From contig CAWVJY010000003.1 of the NCBI GenBank assembly GCA_963929915.1, forward strand, positions 1-64,000: a DNA stretch of 64,000 nucleotides, in the 5' to 3' direction. A model generated the notes under the pieces. That model was given only the letters and a program-made list of their open reading frames with translations, had not been told where the DNA came from and did not search any database. Position numbers and translations under genes: made by a program. This stretch comes from CAG-273 sp963929915 (GTDB lineage: Bacteria; Bacillota; Clostridia; TANB77; CAG-508). The stretch's first letter is position 1; each line of letters begins with the position of its first letter. Below, in pieces: positions 43,456 through 52,527 of this stretch.

Positions 43456-44418
43456 ATGAAAAAATTAAAAAAATTTTTAATTCTTGTTATTTTATGCTTT
43501 TGTTTATTTTCTACACAGGTTTTTGCAGATGTAGGAAGTTTTGAAGACTATAGCGGAGGAAGTTCTTGGGACAGCGGAAGTTCATGGGACAGCGGAAGTT
43601 CATGGGATAGTGGAAGTTCTTGGAGTAGTAGTTCATGGGATGATGATTATTCATCTTCTAGTTCCTCTGGTTCGGGAGGGTTCTTTATCTTTTCCGGTCC
43701 AGGACTTGTGATATTTATAATAGCAATCGTGGTTTATATTATTGTTTCAAAAAATCGTAAAAATAATCATCCATATAATTATATCCATAATAGAAAAATA
43801 GAAAGTTACAGAATGCAAGATAAACAGCAACGAGAAGCAAGAGAAAGGCAAATAGAAAACAAAATACAACAAACAGATCCAAACTTTAATAAGGAAGAAT
43901 TTGTTGCATGGAGCAAAAATTTATTTATAAAATTACAGCAAGCATGGACTAATAGAGATTGGGAAACAATAAGAACCTTTGAAACAGAAAGTTTATTTGA
44001 GCAACATAAAAATCAGTTACAGGGATATATAGATAATAACCAGATTAATGTAATGGATAGAATTTGTGTAAATTATGCTAATTTGTACAATTATAGAGTA
44101 GAAGGAGACAAAGAAATTTTAGTTGTTAGACTAAATTCTAGAATGGAAGACTACATTATAGATGCTACTACTAAACAAGTGCTAAAAGGCGAAAAAGGAC
44201 TAGACAAAGTAAATACGTATTTGCTAACATTTATTAGAAAACAAGGAGTAAAAACACAAGCTGGTACAACAGAGGTAAATACAACCAATTGTCCAAATTG
44301 TGGTGCACCTACTAAAATTACTTCATCTGGAAAATGTGAATATTGTGGTAGTGTTATTACAACAGGAGAATACAATTGGGTACTTTCTAATTTAGAAAGA
44401 GAAAATGTAAGACTATAG
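43456..44418 (+). CDS. Tim44-like membrane protein with zinc-ribbon tail
   Basis: 320 aa. A signal peptide (KKFLILVILCFCLFSTQVFA) is followed by a low-complexity Ser/Trp/Asp/Gly segment with SSWDSG repeats (about 33-75), one membrane helix (about 80-98), a Tim44-like domain (about 135-270, FVAWSKNLFIKLQQAWTNRDW) and a C-terminal zinc ribbon CPNCGAP...CEYCGS. The Tim44-like domain may bind lipid or protein partners. An SPFH/zinc-ribbon gene follows after about 140 nt, so the two may form a membrane-stress complex like B. subtilis YdjG-YdjI; this is inference. Confidence 0.82.
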   Translation: MKKLKKFLILVILCFCLFSTQVFADVGSFEDYSGGSSWDSGSSWDSGSSWDSGSSWSSSSWDDDYSSSSSSGSGGFFIFSGPGLVIFIIAIVVYIIVSKNRKNNHPYNYIHNRKIESYRMQDKQQREARERQIENKIQQTDPNFNKEEFVAWSKNLFIKLQQAWTNRDWETIRTFETESLFEQHKNQLQGYIDNNQINVMDRICVNYANLYNYRVEGDKEILVVRLNSRMEDYIIDATTKQVLKGEKGLDKVNTYLLTFIRKQGVKTQAGTTEVNTTNCPNCGAPTKITSSGKCEYCGSVITTGEYNWVLSNLERENVRL

Positions 44419-44559
44419 GATGGCAAAAAAATGTAATAAATAATAAAATTTAAAATAGAAAATGCAAAACGAAAATATGAAAATAGAAAAAATTAAATAA
44501 TAAAATAAAAAGTAAATGAGATGTCAAGGATTATTTCATTTATAGAAAGAGAGGAAATT

Positions 44560-45828
44560 ATGGGATTAATTAAGGCTGCAGGAGGAGCAATTAAAAGTAC
44601 ATTTGCAGATCAATGGAAGGAGGTTATCCGTTGTGATGATTTAAATAATGATACTTTAATGAAAAAAGTAACAACAGAAAATGGAGTAATTACTAACAAA
44701 AGTACCATTATTGTAGCACCAGGTCAATGTGCCATTATTTTCGATAATGGTAGAGTAATTGACGCAACTGCAGAAGAAGGACTTTATACATTTGATTCTT
44801 CTTCATCACCATCATTCTTTGCAGGAGATTTTGGAAAAACATTTAAGGAAATGTGGGAAAGATTTACATACAATGGAGCTAGTGCAAAACAACAAGCTGT
44901 ATTTTTCTTTAATATAAAAGAAATTATTGATAATAAATTTGGCACACCAGCACCAATTCCATTTCAAGACTGGTCACATCCAATTCCAAACCAAATGACT
45001 AATACTCTTTCACCAATGAGAGTAGAAATTAAATGTTTTGGAAAATATACTTTTAAAATTACAAATCCTGCTTTGTTCATGCAAGAATTGGCAGGAACTG
45101 CAGATGTTTATCCAAAAGCAAAATTAATAGAACAAATTAGAGCAGAAGTAATAGCTGTGTTTCAAAATTTAGTAAATGAATTAGGTTCAGAAAGACATAA
45201 AGTACCAGTATTAGAAATGCCAAGCCAAACAGATGAAATTAGAAAAATGATGGATGAAATGGTATTTGACGAACCTGTGAAAAAAAGAGGAATTTCAATT
45301 TTAGGATTTGCAGTAGAATCTGTAACCTTAGATGAAGAATCAGAAAAGAAAATAGATGATTATGAATTAAGTTCAAATGCTCATATTCAACAAGGAAGAT
45401 TGGTGGATGCTTATGCAGAAGCTATTCAAAGTGCAGCAGCTAATAAAAGTGGTTCTATGAATGGATTTATGGGAATTGGCATGATGAATATGGCAACCAA
45501 TGGTATGATGGGAGGAGTAGCAAATACTCCTTGGCAAAATACACAAGGTAGCCAAATGGATTTAAGCAAAAATAATGAACAACAAAATGTTGCACAAACA
45601 AAGGAAGCTCAGCCAAATGGTATAAAAGATATTGGCATGAAACAAGAAGAAGCTCCTTTAGCAACAGGAGAATGGAAATGTGAATGTGGAGCAACAAATG
45701 ACGGAAAATTCTGCAGTAACTGTGGAAAAGCTAAACCAGTTTTAGAACAGAAAAAATGTCCAAAATGTGGTGCTAATAATGAACCAAATGATAAATTTTG
45801 TAGTGAATGTGGCACAAAATTAGAATAA
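44560..45828 (+). CDS. SPFH/YdjI-like protein with C-terminal double zinc ribbon
   Basis: 422 aa from ATG 44560 after GAGGAAA (the longer in-frame start at 44521 is rejected). The N-terminal two-thirds match the YdjI/virion-core-protein-like SPFH family (GLIKAAGGAIKSTFADQWKE, VAPGQCAIIFDNGRVID, FFFNIKEIIDNKFGTP). A Met/Gly/Asn-rich linker follows, then two Cys4 ribbons (CECGATNDGKFCSNCG and CPKCGANNEPNDKFCSECG). Such proteins organise membrane-associated complexes. Its neighbour is the Tim44-like zinc-ribbon membrane protein. No PspA gene is nearby. Confidence 0.88.
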   Translation: MGLIKAAGGAIKSTFADQWKEVIRCDDLNNDTLMKKVTTENGVITNKSTIIVAPGQCAIIFDNGRVIDATAEEGLYTFDSSSSPSFFAGDFGKTFKEMWERFTYNGASAKQQAVFFFNIKEIIDNKFGTPAPIPFQDWSHPIPNQMTNTLSPMRVEIKCFGKYTFKITNPALFMQELAGTADVYPKAKLIEQIRAEVIAVFQNLVNELGSERHKVPVLEMPSQTDEIRKMMDEMVFDEPVKKRGISILGFAVESVTLDEESEKKIDDYELSSNAHIQQGRLVDAYAEAIQSAAANKSGSMNGFMGIGMMNMATNGMMGGVANTPWQNTQGSQMDLSKNNEQQNVAQTKEAQPNGIKDIGMKQEEAPLATGEWKCECGATNDGKFCSNCGKAKPVLEQKKCPKCGANNEPNDKFCSECGTKLE

Positions 45829-45965
45829 TGAACATTATAAATTAAAATAAAAAAGTGTTTTTGCCTTTTGTTTGTAACATTCATTTTATAAACGTATACG
45901 GCAAAAGACAACAAAAATAGAGTCAAATGAAAAATTTGACTCTATACTTAGCAAAGGAGAAATTT

Positions 45966-46841
45966 ATGTATAAATTTGTAGCAATTGACTTAGACGGAAC
46001 ATTATTAAATTCTTATGGCAATATATCTGAAAATAATAAAATAGCCATCCAAAAAGCATTAGAAAAAGGAACGAAAATTGTTCTAACATCAGGTAGAGGT
46101 GCTATGTCTGTTCGTAATTTCGCCCTAGAAACAGGAGCAGATGAGTACATTATTTGTGGGAATGGTTCTACTATTTATAAATTAAAAGAAGATGAATTAA
46201 TTTATGATAAATTTTTATCGAAAAACAAAGTATTACAATTAATTCAAATTTGTGAAGAAAATAGTTTTTATTACAGTATTTACACAACAGATAGCATTAT
46301 TACAAAAAGTTTAAACTACAATGTTCTTTTTTATCATCAAGAAAATGCAAATAAGCCAGATAATAAAAAAACCAATATTCATCTTGTACAAGATATTTAT
46401 CATTATGTAGAAAATAGTCAAAAAGAGGACTATATTAAAATAACAATTTGTGATAATAACAATATTATTTTTGGTAGTATGCTGAAAAAACTAAAAAAAG
46501 TAAAAGGAATAGATGTATTAGATGTAGGACATATGTCTAGAAAGTTAATAAAAGCAGGAACAGAGGAATATTCTATGGAATACTATTACACAGAAGTAAC
46601 AAGTCAAAATGTAGATAAATGGTCAGCCATTTGCTTTTTAATTGAAAAATTAGGAATTAAGCCAGAAGAAGTAATAGCAATAGGAGACAATATGAATGAT
46701 AAAACGATGCTAGAAAATGCAGGTTTGGGAGTAGCTATGGGAAACAGTGCACCATATATTCAGAAAATGGCAAAAATTGTGACAGATTCTAATAATGAAG
46801 ATGGAGTGGCTAAAGTAATAGAAAAATATATTCTTTATTAA
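45966..46841 (+). CDS. Cof-type HAD-superfamily hydrolase
   Basis: 291 aa from ATG 45966 after AAGGAG (the in-frame ATG at 45927 is rejected). Phosphatase of the Cof/YidA class acting on small phosphorylated metabolites. Motif I is DLDGTLLNSYG with nucleophile Asp; motif II is LTSGR; motif IV is IGDNMNDKTMLENAG with GVAMGNS following. A cap domain lies between. The substrate cannot be told from sequence. Stand-alone gene. Confidence 0.92.
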   Translation: MYKFVAIDLDGTLLNSYGNISENNKIAIQKALEKGTKIVLTSGRGAMSVRNFALETGADEYIICGNGSTIYKLKEDELIYDKFLSKNKVLQLIQICEENSFYYSIYTTDSIITKSLNYNVLFYHQENANKPDNKKTNIHLVQDIYHYVENSQKEDYIKITICDNNNIIFGSMLKKLKKVKGIDVLDVGHMSRKLIKAGTEEYSMEYYYTEVTSQNVDKWSAICFLIEKLGIKPEEVIAIGDNMNDKTMLENAGLGVAMGNSAPYIQKMAKIVTDSNNEDGVAKVIEKYILY

Positions 46842-47030
46842 AAATAAACTTTAAATGAATTTATTTTATTTTTCAATTAATAGATAGTTACTAATAAGGA
46901 AATTTAATAATAAAAATAAACATAAAATGTTGGACCAACAGAGCGATAGAAATAAGATTATAAGAATAAATTGTATAAATTAAGCGAAAATGCACATAAC
47001 TATAAAAAAGAGTAGGAGTGTGTATTTTTT

Positions 47031-47264
47031 ATGAATAAAAAAGATAAAGTAGCTAGTAAACATAATTCTGTATATGATAAAAACATAGAAATAGAGAATA
47101 ATACTAAATCTCAAACAAGAAAAATGAAAGAAGAAATAGGACATATGGAAGAATATGAAGATGTTACAAAATATGGAGAATTTGTTTCTTCTTATTTTGC
47201 TTGGCTTAGTTTAGAAAAACAAAAGTCTAAGGCAAAGGAAATGGAAAATATAGAAAATAAGTAA
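47031..47264 (+). CDS. Small charged hypothetical protein
   Basis: 77 aa, no family recognised. Lys/Glu/Asn-rich, predicted largely helical; no membrane segment. An AGGAG sequence lies about 17 nt before the ATG, so the start is uncertain. It lies about 200 nt upstream of ctsR but has its own reading frame and is separated from it by the ctsR promoter. Function unknown. Confidence 0.5.
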   Translation: MNKKDKVASKHNSVYDKNIEIENNTKSQTRKMKEEIGHMEEYEDVTKYGEFVSSYFAWLSLEKQKSKAKEMENIENK

Positions 47265-47337
47265 ATTTCTATGAATTCCGTTAAGTGAAGAGTTAAATGC
47301 AATTTCTATAAATTCACACAAAATTCACATAAAAGTA

Positions 47338-47392
47338 TTGACATTTTGTTTAAGAGGAGTATAATATCTATTATAGGTCAAAGAAAGTCAAA
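47338..47392 (+). promoter_or_regulatory. ctsR operon promoter with CtsR operator
   Basis: TTGACA (47338-47343), 16 nt, TATAAT (47360-47365). Just downstream is GGTCAAA-GAA-AGTCAAA (47376-47392), the heptad direct repeat with 3-nt spacer recognised by CtsR. Its place over the transcription start predicts autorepression of ctsR-mcsA-mcsB-clpC. Confidence 0.93.
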
Positions 47393-47471
47393 GACAAAAC
47401 AATAATAAAAATACAAATAAAAGAACATAACTTAAAATAATGATTTATTAATAAAGATAGGAAGTGATGAA

Positions 47472-47924
47472 ATGAGAATATCTGATATGATAGAAGAATT
47501 CATCAAAGATATGTTTTCAGAAGATGATGATTTTATAGAAATTCAAAGAAATGATTTAGCACAGCATTTTAATTGTGTACCATCTCAAATTAATTATGTT
47601 ATCTCCACCAGATTTAATCCATCACAAGGCTACTATGTAGAAAGCAAAAGAGGAGGAGGAGGTCATATTAAAATTAAAAAAATTAATATTACCAAAAGCA
47701 ATTATTTAATGCATGCAATTAGTAGTGTTGGAAATAAAATTACATCACAAGAAGTAGACATTTTTATTAGTAATTTTCTATCAGAAGGTATTGTATCTAA
47801 AACAGAGGCAAAGCTTTTAAAAGTAGCAACTAGTGATAATGTGTTAACCATTTCACCAGAGATAAGAGATAATGTGAGAGCAAATATTTTTAAAAATATG
47901 CTCATTAATTTAGTGGAAGATTAA
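47472..47924 (+). CDS. ctsR: Transcriptional repressor CtsR
   Basis: 150 aa. Represses clp protease genes until heat or protein stress; the McsB arginine kinase and ClpC lead to its removal. The winged-helix N-terminal domain has DMIEEFIKDMFSEDDDFIEI and the glycine-rich wing SKRGGGGHIKI; the C-terminal dimerisation domain follows. RBS AGGAAGTG. It is the first gene of the operon, with a matching CtsR box at its own promoter. Confidence 0.96.
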   Translation: MRISDMIEEFIKDMFSEDDDFIEIQRNDLAQHFNCVPSQINYVISTRFNPSQGYYVESKRGGGGHIKIKKINITKSNYLMHAISSVGNKITSQEVDIFISNFLSEGIVSKTEAKLLKVATSDNVLTISPEIRDNVRANIFKNMLINLVED

Positions 47925-48014
47925 ACATACAAAAGAGATGAAACATCAAAATGAATTTAGCAATAAAAAAGAAAAAGTCATATAATAAAATCAAAATAGG
48001 GAGGTTTGATATTT

Positions 48015-48623
48015 ATGTTATGTCAAAATTGTGGAAAAAATGAGGTAAATTTTCGTTATACTCAAATTATTAATGGAGTAAAAAAAGAAATGGCACTTTG
48101 CGATAAATGTGCAAAAAGTTTAGGTTTAGAAAGCTTAGATTTTAATATGCCAATTAACTTTTCTAGCTTTTTAGGAGATTTCTTAAATGATGCTATGGAT
48201 ACACAATTTTTGCCAAGCTTTACGAAAACAGGAAGCTTACAATGTGATAACTGCGGAATGACTTATGATGAATTTGTGGATACAGGAAAATTTGGATGTA
48301 GCCATTGTTATGATATTTTTGCAGATACCTTAGATTCTGTTTTTAAAAATATTCATGGTTCTTCTATGCATGTGGGCAGAAAAAGTAGATTATCTAGCCA
48401 AGAGAAAAAATCAGTAGCAGAAGATATAGAAAAATTAAATCAAAAAGAAGTAAAAGGTGTTGCCTCAAAAAGTAAAGCAGAAACTAAGAAAGAAAATGCA
48501 AAAAATGAAAATCAAGAAAAAATAGAAAAACTAAATGCAGATTTAAAACAAGCAATCAAAGAAGAACGTTATGAAGATGCTGCAAAAATAAGAGATGAAA
48601 TTAAAAAGTACAATCAAAAATAA
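48015..48623 (+). CDS. mcsA: McsA, activator of the McsB arginine kinase
   Basis: 202 aa from ATG 48015 after GGGAGG (a TTG at 48006 is less likely). Zinc-binding CxxC pairs are present: CQNCGKNEVNF, CDKCAKS, CDNCGMTY and CSHCYDIF. A UVR domain lies at the C-terminus (LNADLKQAIKEERYEDAAKIRDEI), broken here to show its two helices. McsA binds McsB and turns on its kinase activity. It is the second gene of the ctsR operon. Confidence 0.95.
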   Translation: MLCQNCGKNEVNFRYTQIINGVKKEMALCDKCAKSLGLESLDFNMPINFSSFLGDFLNDAMDTQFLPSFTKTGSLQCDNCGMTYDEFVDTGKFGCSHCYDIFADTLDSVFKNIHGSSMHVGRKSRLSSQEKKSVAEDIEKLNQKEVKGVASKSKAETKKENAKNENQEKIEKLNADLKQAIKEERYEDAAKIRDEIKKYNQK

Positions 48624-48748
48624 GAATAAACTATAAGAATAAAAAAATAAACAAGAAAAATGAAAATATAAAAATTTTTTTCGTCCTAAATAGGAGAAAA
48701 GAAACGAGATTTTAAAAGAAAATCTTTAAAAAATTGAGGAGGAAAAAT

Positions 48749-49765
48749 ATGTTAAATTGGTATTTACAAAATGGAAAAGATTCTGATGTAGTCATAAGCT
48801 CTAGAGTTAGGCTTGCTAGAAATTTAGATGAAATTCCATTTCCTACAAAATTCTCAAAGGAACAAGCAGAAGAAGTATTAGAAAAAATGAAAGAAGTTAC
48901 ACCAAGTTTAGGATATGGCTTAAAATTTATTCGTTTGGAAGATTTGGACGATATTACAAAAGTAAGCTTAGTAGAAAAGCATGTCATTAGCCCAGAGTTT
49001 GCAGCAGATAAGTCAAAAAATGGAGCAATCATTATTAATGATGAAGAAAATATTTGTATGATGATTAATGAAGAAGACCATATTCGTATGCAAGTTTTCT
49101 GTTCAGGATTAGATTTAGAAAACTTAAAGAATTTAGCCATTGAAATAGATGAAAAGTTAGATAATTGTTTACATTATGCTTATCATTCAAAATATGGTTA
49201 CTTAACGGCATGCCCTACCAATGTTGGTACTGCCATGAGAGCATCTGTTATGGTTCATTTACCTGCATTAACTATGACTGGTAATATTACTAAAATTTTA
49301 AATGTGGTAAATGGTTTTGGAATGAACATTCGTGGAATTTATGGAGAAGGAACACAAAGTCAAGGCGATATTTATCAAATTTCTAACAATCAAACACTAG
49401 GGCTTACAGAAAATGATATTATTAAAAACTTAAATTTAATTACTGAAAAGGTAATCGAACAAGAAAGAATGGCAAGAAAATATTTGGCTAAAAATTCTAT
49501 AGACCTAGAAGATAGAGTTTACCGTGCTTATGGAACTCTTGCCTATGCAACCAAACTTTCTTCTGATGAATGTAAAAAACTTCTATCCTATGTAAAATTA
49601 GGAACAGATTTAGGTATTATTAAAGAATTAACAGATAGTAAGGTCTCAAAGCTATATTTATATAATCAACCTGCAAATTTGCAAAAATATGTAGGTAAAC
49701 CATTAGATGGTTACGAAAGAGAAATTAAAAGACCAGAAGTAATTAAGCAGATTATGAAAGAATAA
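48749..49765 (+). CDS. mcsB: Protein arginine kinase McsB
   Basis: 338 aa from ATG 48749 after GAGGAGG. Phosphorylates arginines on damaged proteins, marking them for ClpCP. Phosphagen-kinase signatures: VVISSRVRLARNLDEIPFP, the loop MMINEEDHIRMQ and ACPTNVGTAMRASVMVHLP. Length is close to the family norm of about 350 aa. It is the third gene of the operon; short direct repeats and R6 separate it from clpC. Confidence 0.96.
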   Translation: MLNWYLQNGKDSDVVISSRVRLARNLDEIPFPTKFSKEQAEEVLEKMKEVTPSLGYGLKFIRLEDLDDITKVSLVEKHVISPEFAADKSKNGAIIINDEENICMMINEEDHIRMQVFCSGLDLENLKNLAIEIDEKLDNCLHYAYHSKYGYLTACPTNVGTAMRASVMVHLPALTMTGNITKILNVVNGFGMNIRGIYGEGTQSQGDIYQISNNQTLGLTENDIIKNLNLITEKVIEQERMARKYLAKNSIDLEDRVYRAYGTLAYATKLSSDECKKLLSYVKLGTDLGIIKELTDSKVSKLYLYNQPANLQKYVGKPLDGYEREIKRPEVIKQIMKE

Positions 49766-49834
49766 GTAAAATAAAAGAAAATAGAAGAAAATAGAAGAAA
49801 ATAGAAGAAAATAGAAAGAGGACGCAACAACATG

Positions 49835-49880
49835 AAGTGTCCCAAGTGACCCCATTTGGGGTCAGTGAGAACCGTCCCCA
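49835..49880 (+). repeat. R6: GGGGACGG hairpin just upstream of the clpC RBS
   Basis: GTGTCCCAAGTGACCCC-ATTT-GGGGTCAGTGAGAACCGTCCCC, ending 14 nt before the clpC ATG. It is almost identical to R4 before leuS and has the same orientation. Just before it a run of GAAAATAGAA repeats (about 49778-49816) is also seen. Confidence 0.8.
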
Positions 49881-49894
49881 GAAAGGAGAAAATG

Positions 49895-52345
49895 ATGACA
49901 TATAAATTTACAAATCGTGCTGAAAAGGCACTAGAATTAGCAGCTGAGTTAGCAGCTGAATTTGGACATAATTATATAGGTACAGAACATATTTTATATG
50001 GTTTAGTAAAAGAAGGTAGTGGTGTGGCAAGCCAAGTACTAAATTTACAAGAAGTAACCAGTGAAAAAGTGGCAGAAGCAATTGAAGTGCTAATTGGAAG
50101 AGGTGATCCAATAGAGGATGAAACTACCATTGGTTTTACTCCAAGAAGTAAAAGAGTAATTGAAAATGCTTTTATAGAAGCAAGGAAATTAGGTTCTGAG
50201 TTTATTGGAACAGAACATCTTTTAATTGGTATTATGCGTGAAGGAGATAGTGTCGCTGTTCGTATTATGATGGATTTAAATGTAAATCCACAAAAGTTAT
50301 ATAATGAAATTTTAAAGGTAGTAAATGAAGAAGAAAGTGCAAACGGACCTGAAAAATCAAATAATTCTAAAGGAAGGGGAAGCTATAACCAAACTCCTAC
50401 TTTAAACCAATTTGGAGGAGATTTAACCAAATGTGCTAGAGAAGGAAAGCTAGACCCTGTTATTGGTAGAAAAAAAGAAATTGAAAGGGTAATTGAAATT
50501 TTATCTAGAAGAACTAAAAACAATCCTTGTTTAATTGGTGAACCTGGTGTTGGTAAAACCGCAGTAGTAGAAGGCTTGGCAGAAAAAATTGTAGCAGAAG
50601 ATGTTCCACAAATGCTTAAAAATAAAAGAGTGGTAAGTCTTGATATTGCTAGTATGGTAGCAGGAGCTAAATACCGTGGAGACTTTGAAGAAAGAATCAA
50701 AAAATGCTTAGAAGAAGTAAAAAAAGCAGGAGATGTTATTTTATTTATTGATGAGGTTCATACCATTGTAGGTGCAGGTTCTGCAGAAGGGGCTGTAGAT
50801 GCAGCTAATATTCTAAAACCATTATTGGCAAGAGGTGAAGTTCAAGTAATTGGTGCAACTACTTTAAATGAATATCGTAAATATATTGAAAAAGATAGTG
50901 CATTAGAAAGACGTTTTAGCCCAGTAACTGTTGGCGAACCAAGCCAAGAAGAAACTGTAGAAATTCTAAAAGGTATTAGAGATAAATATGAAGCACATCA
51001 TAATGTAAAAATTACAGATGAAGCAATAAAAGCTTCTGTTGAATTATCTACAAGATATATTAATGATAGATTTTTACCAGATAAAGCAATAGACTTAATT
51101 GATGAAGCAGCATCAAAGGTAAAAATGAGAACTTATACAGAACCAGATTCTTTGAAAAAATTAAGCGACAAAATAGCACAACTAGATAAAGAAAAAGAAG
51201 ATGCAATCCGTTCCCAAGACTTTGAAAAAGCAGCTTCTATTCGTGATAAAGAAAAAGCAGCTAAAGAAAAATTGGGCAAAGAAAAAGAAAAATGGGAAAG
51301 TAAAAATACAAAAAGTATTACTACTTTAACCGAAGAAGATATTGCAGAAGTTGTTTCTAGTTGGACTGGTGTACCTGTTCAAAAACTAACCCAAAGTGAA
51401 AACGAAAAATTAAAAAATCTAGAAGAAACTTTGCATAAAAGAGTAATTGGACAAAACGAAGCGGTAGAAGCAGTTGCAAAAGCAATTAGAAGAGGAAGAG
51501 TAGGTTTAAAAGATCCTAACCGTCCAATTGGTTCTTTCCTATTTCTAGGACCAACAGGTGTTGGTAAAACAGAACTTTCTAAAGCTTTAGCAGAAAGCCT
51601 ATTTGGCAACGAAAATGCTATGATTCGTATAGATATGTCTGAATATATGGAACCACACTCTGTTGCAAAATTAATTGGTTCACCTCCAGGATATGTTGGT
51701 TTTGACGAAGGTGGTCAATTAACCGAAAAAATTAGAAGAAAACCATATTCTGTTATTCTATTTGATGAAATAGAAAAAGCACATCCAGATGTTATGAACA
51801 TGTTACTACAAATTCTAGATGATGGACGTTTAACGGATAGCCAAGGAAGAATGGTTAACTTTAAAAATACAGTTGTTATTATGACATCTAACATTGGTGC
51901 TAGGTTAATTACAGATAAAAATACTTTAGGTTTTACCATTGCGAATAATCAAAAAGAAGAGACACAAAAAGAATATGAGGCTATCAAAAAAGACGTTATG
52001 GGAGAACTTAAAAAAGAATTTAGACCAGAATTTATTAACCGTATTGACGAAATTATTGTATTCCATAAACTAAACGAAGAGGATATTAAACAAATTATTG
52101 ATATTATGCTATCTCAAGTAACAAAACGTTTACAAGAACAAAATATGGAATTAACCATTGATGATAGCGTAAAAGAGCTAATTGCTAAAAAAGGAATTGA
52201 TGTTAACTATGGAGCAAGACCTTTAAAAAGAGCAATACAAAACTTATTAGAAGATAAAATTGCAGAAGCTATTTTAGATGGTAAAATGAAACCGCATCAA
52301 AAAGCAGTAGCAAAAGTAGAAAATAATGAAATAATTATTTCGTAA
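49895..52345 (+). CDS. clpC: ATP-dependent Clp protease ATPase subunit ClpC
   Basis: 816 aa. Hsp100 unfoldase feeding ClpP, with an N-domain (1-about 145) of two Clp-N repeats, NBD1 with Walker A GEPGVGKTA, a middle coiled coil with a UVR motif (AIRSQDFEKAASIRDKEKA), and NBD2 with GPTGVGKTE and LDDGRLTDSQG. ATG 49895 is preferred over 49892 because AGGAG spacing is 6 nt; an in-frame start further upstream reads through R6 and is rejected. It is the last gene of the ctsR operon. Element C follows 14 nt after the stop. Confidence 0.96.
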   Translation: MTYKFTNRAEKALELAAELAAEFGHNYIGTEHILYGLVKEGSGVASQVLNLQEVTSEKVAEAIEVLIGRGDPIEDETTIGFTPRSKRVIENAFIEARKLGSEFIGTEHLLIGIMREGDSVAVRIMMDLNVNPQKLYNEILKVVNEEESANGPEKSNNSKGRGSYNQTPTLNQFGGDLTKCAREGKLDPVIGRKKEIERVIEILSRRTKNNPCLIGEPGVGKTAVVEGLAEKIVAEDVPQMLKNKRVVSLDIASMVAGAKYRGDFEERIKKCLEEVKKAGDVILFIDEVHTIVGAGSAEGAVDAANILKPLLARGEVQVIGATTLNEYRKYIEKDSALERRFSPVTVGEPSQEETVEILKGIRDKYEAHHNVKITDEAIKASVELSTRYINDRFLPDKAIDLIDEAASKVKMRTYTEPDSLKKLSDKIAQLDKEKEDAIRSQDFEKAASIRDKEKAAKEKLGKEKEKWESKNTKSITTLTEEDIAEVVSSWTGVPVQKLTQSENEKLKNLEETLHKRVIGQNEAVEAVAKAIRRGRVGLKDPNRPIGSFLFLGPTGVGKTELSKALAESLFGNENAMIRIDMSEYMEPHSVAKLIGSPPGYVGFDEGGQLTEKIRRKPYSVILFDEIEKAHPDVMNMLLQILDDGRLTDSQGRMVNFKNTVVIMTSNIGARLITDKNTLGFTIANNQKEETQKEYEAIKKDVMGELKKEFRPEFINRIDEIIVFHKLNEEDIKQIIDIMLSQVTKRLQEQNMELTIDDSVKELIAKKGIDVNYGARPLKRAIQNLLEDKIAEAILDGKMKPHQKAVAKVENNEIIIS

Positions 52346-52358
52346 TAGTAAACAATAA

Positions 52359-52498
52359 AAACCTTAGAATTGTCTTTTTCGATTTTTAAAACCTTTCCCC
52401 TTTTGGACAGCTGTAACTCGGAATAAATTCCTCGAACAGCTGTCACAATGGTCGCCCACGCAAGGCCTTAAAAATCTTAAAAGACAATTCTAAGGTTT
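52359..52498 (+). repeat. Element C: palindrome-armed structured repeat
   Basis: 140 bp. Same core as A and B, with outer arms AAACCTTAGAATTG... pairing perfectly for 20 bp. Compared with A, its central hairpin changes GGCAT/ATGCC to GGAAT/ATTCC, a compensatory pair of substitutions, and the GACAGCTGT / ACAGCTGTC stem is perfect here. It lies just after clpC, in clpC orientation. Confidence 0.88.
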
Positions 52499-52527
52499 CA
52501 TAAGACTTAATGTATATTAGTTAAAAA

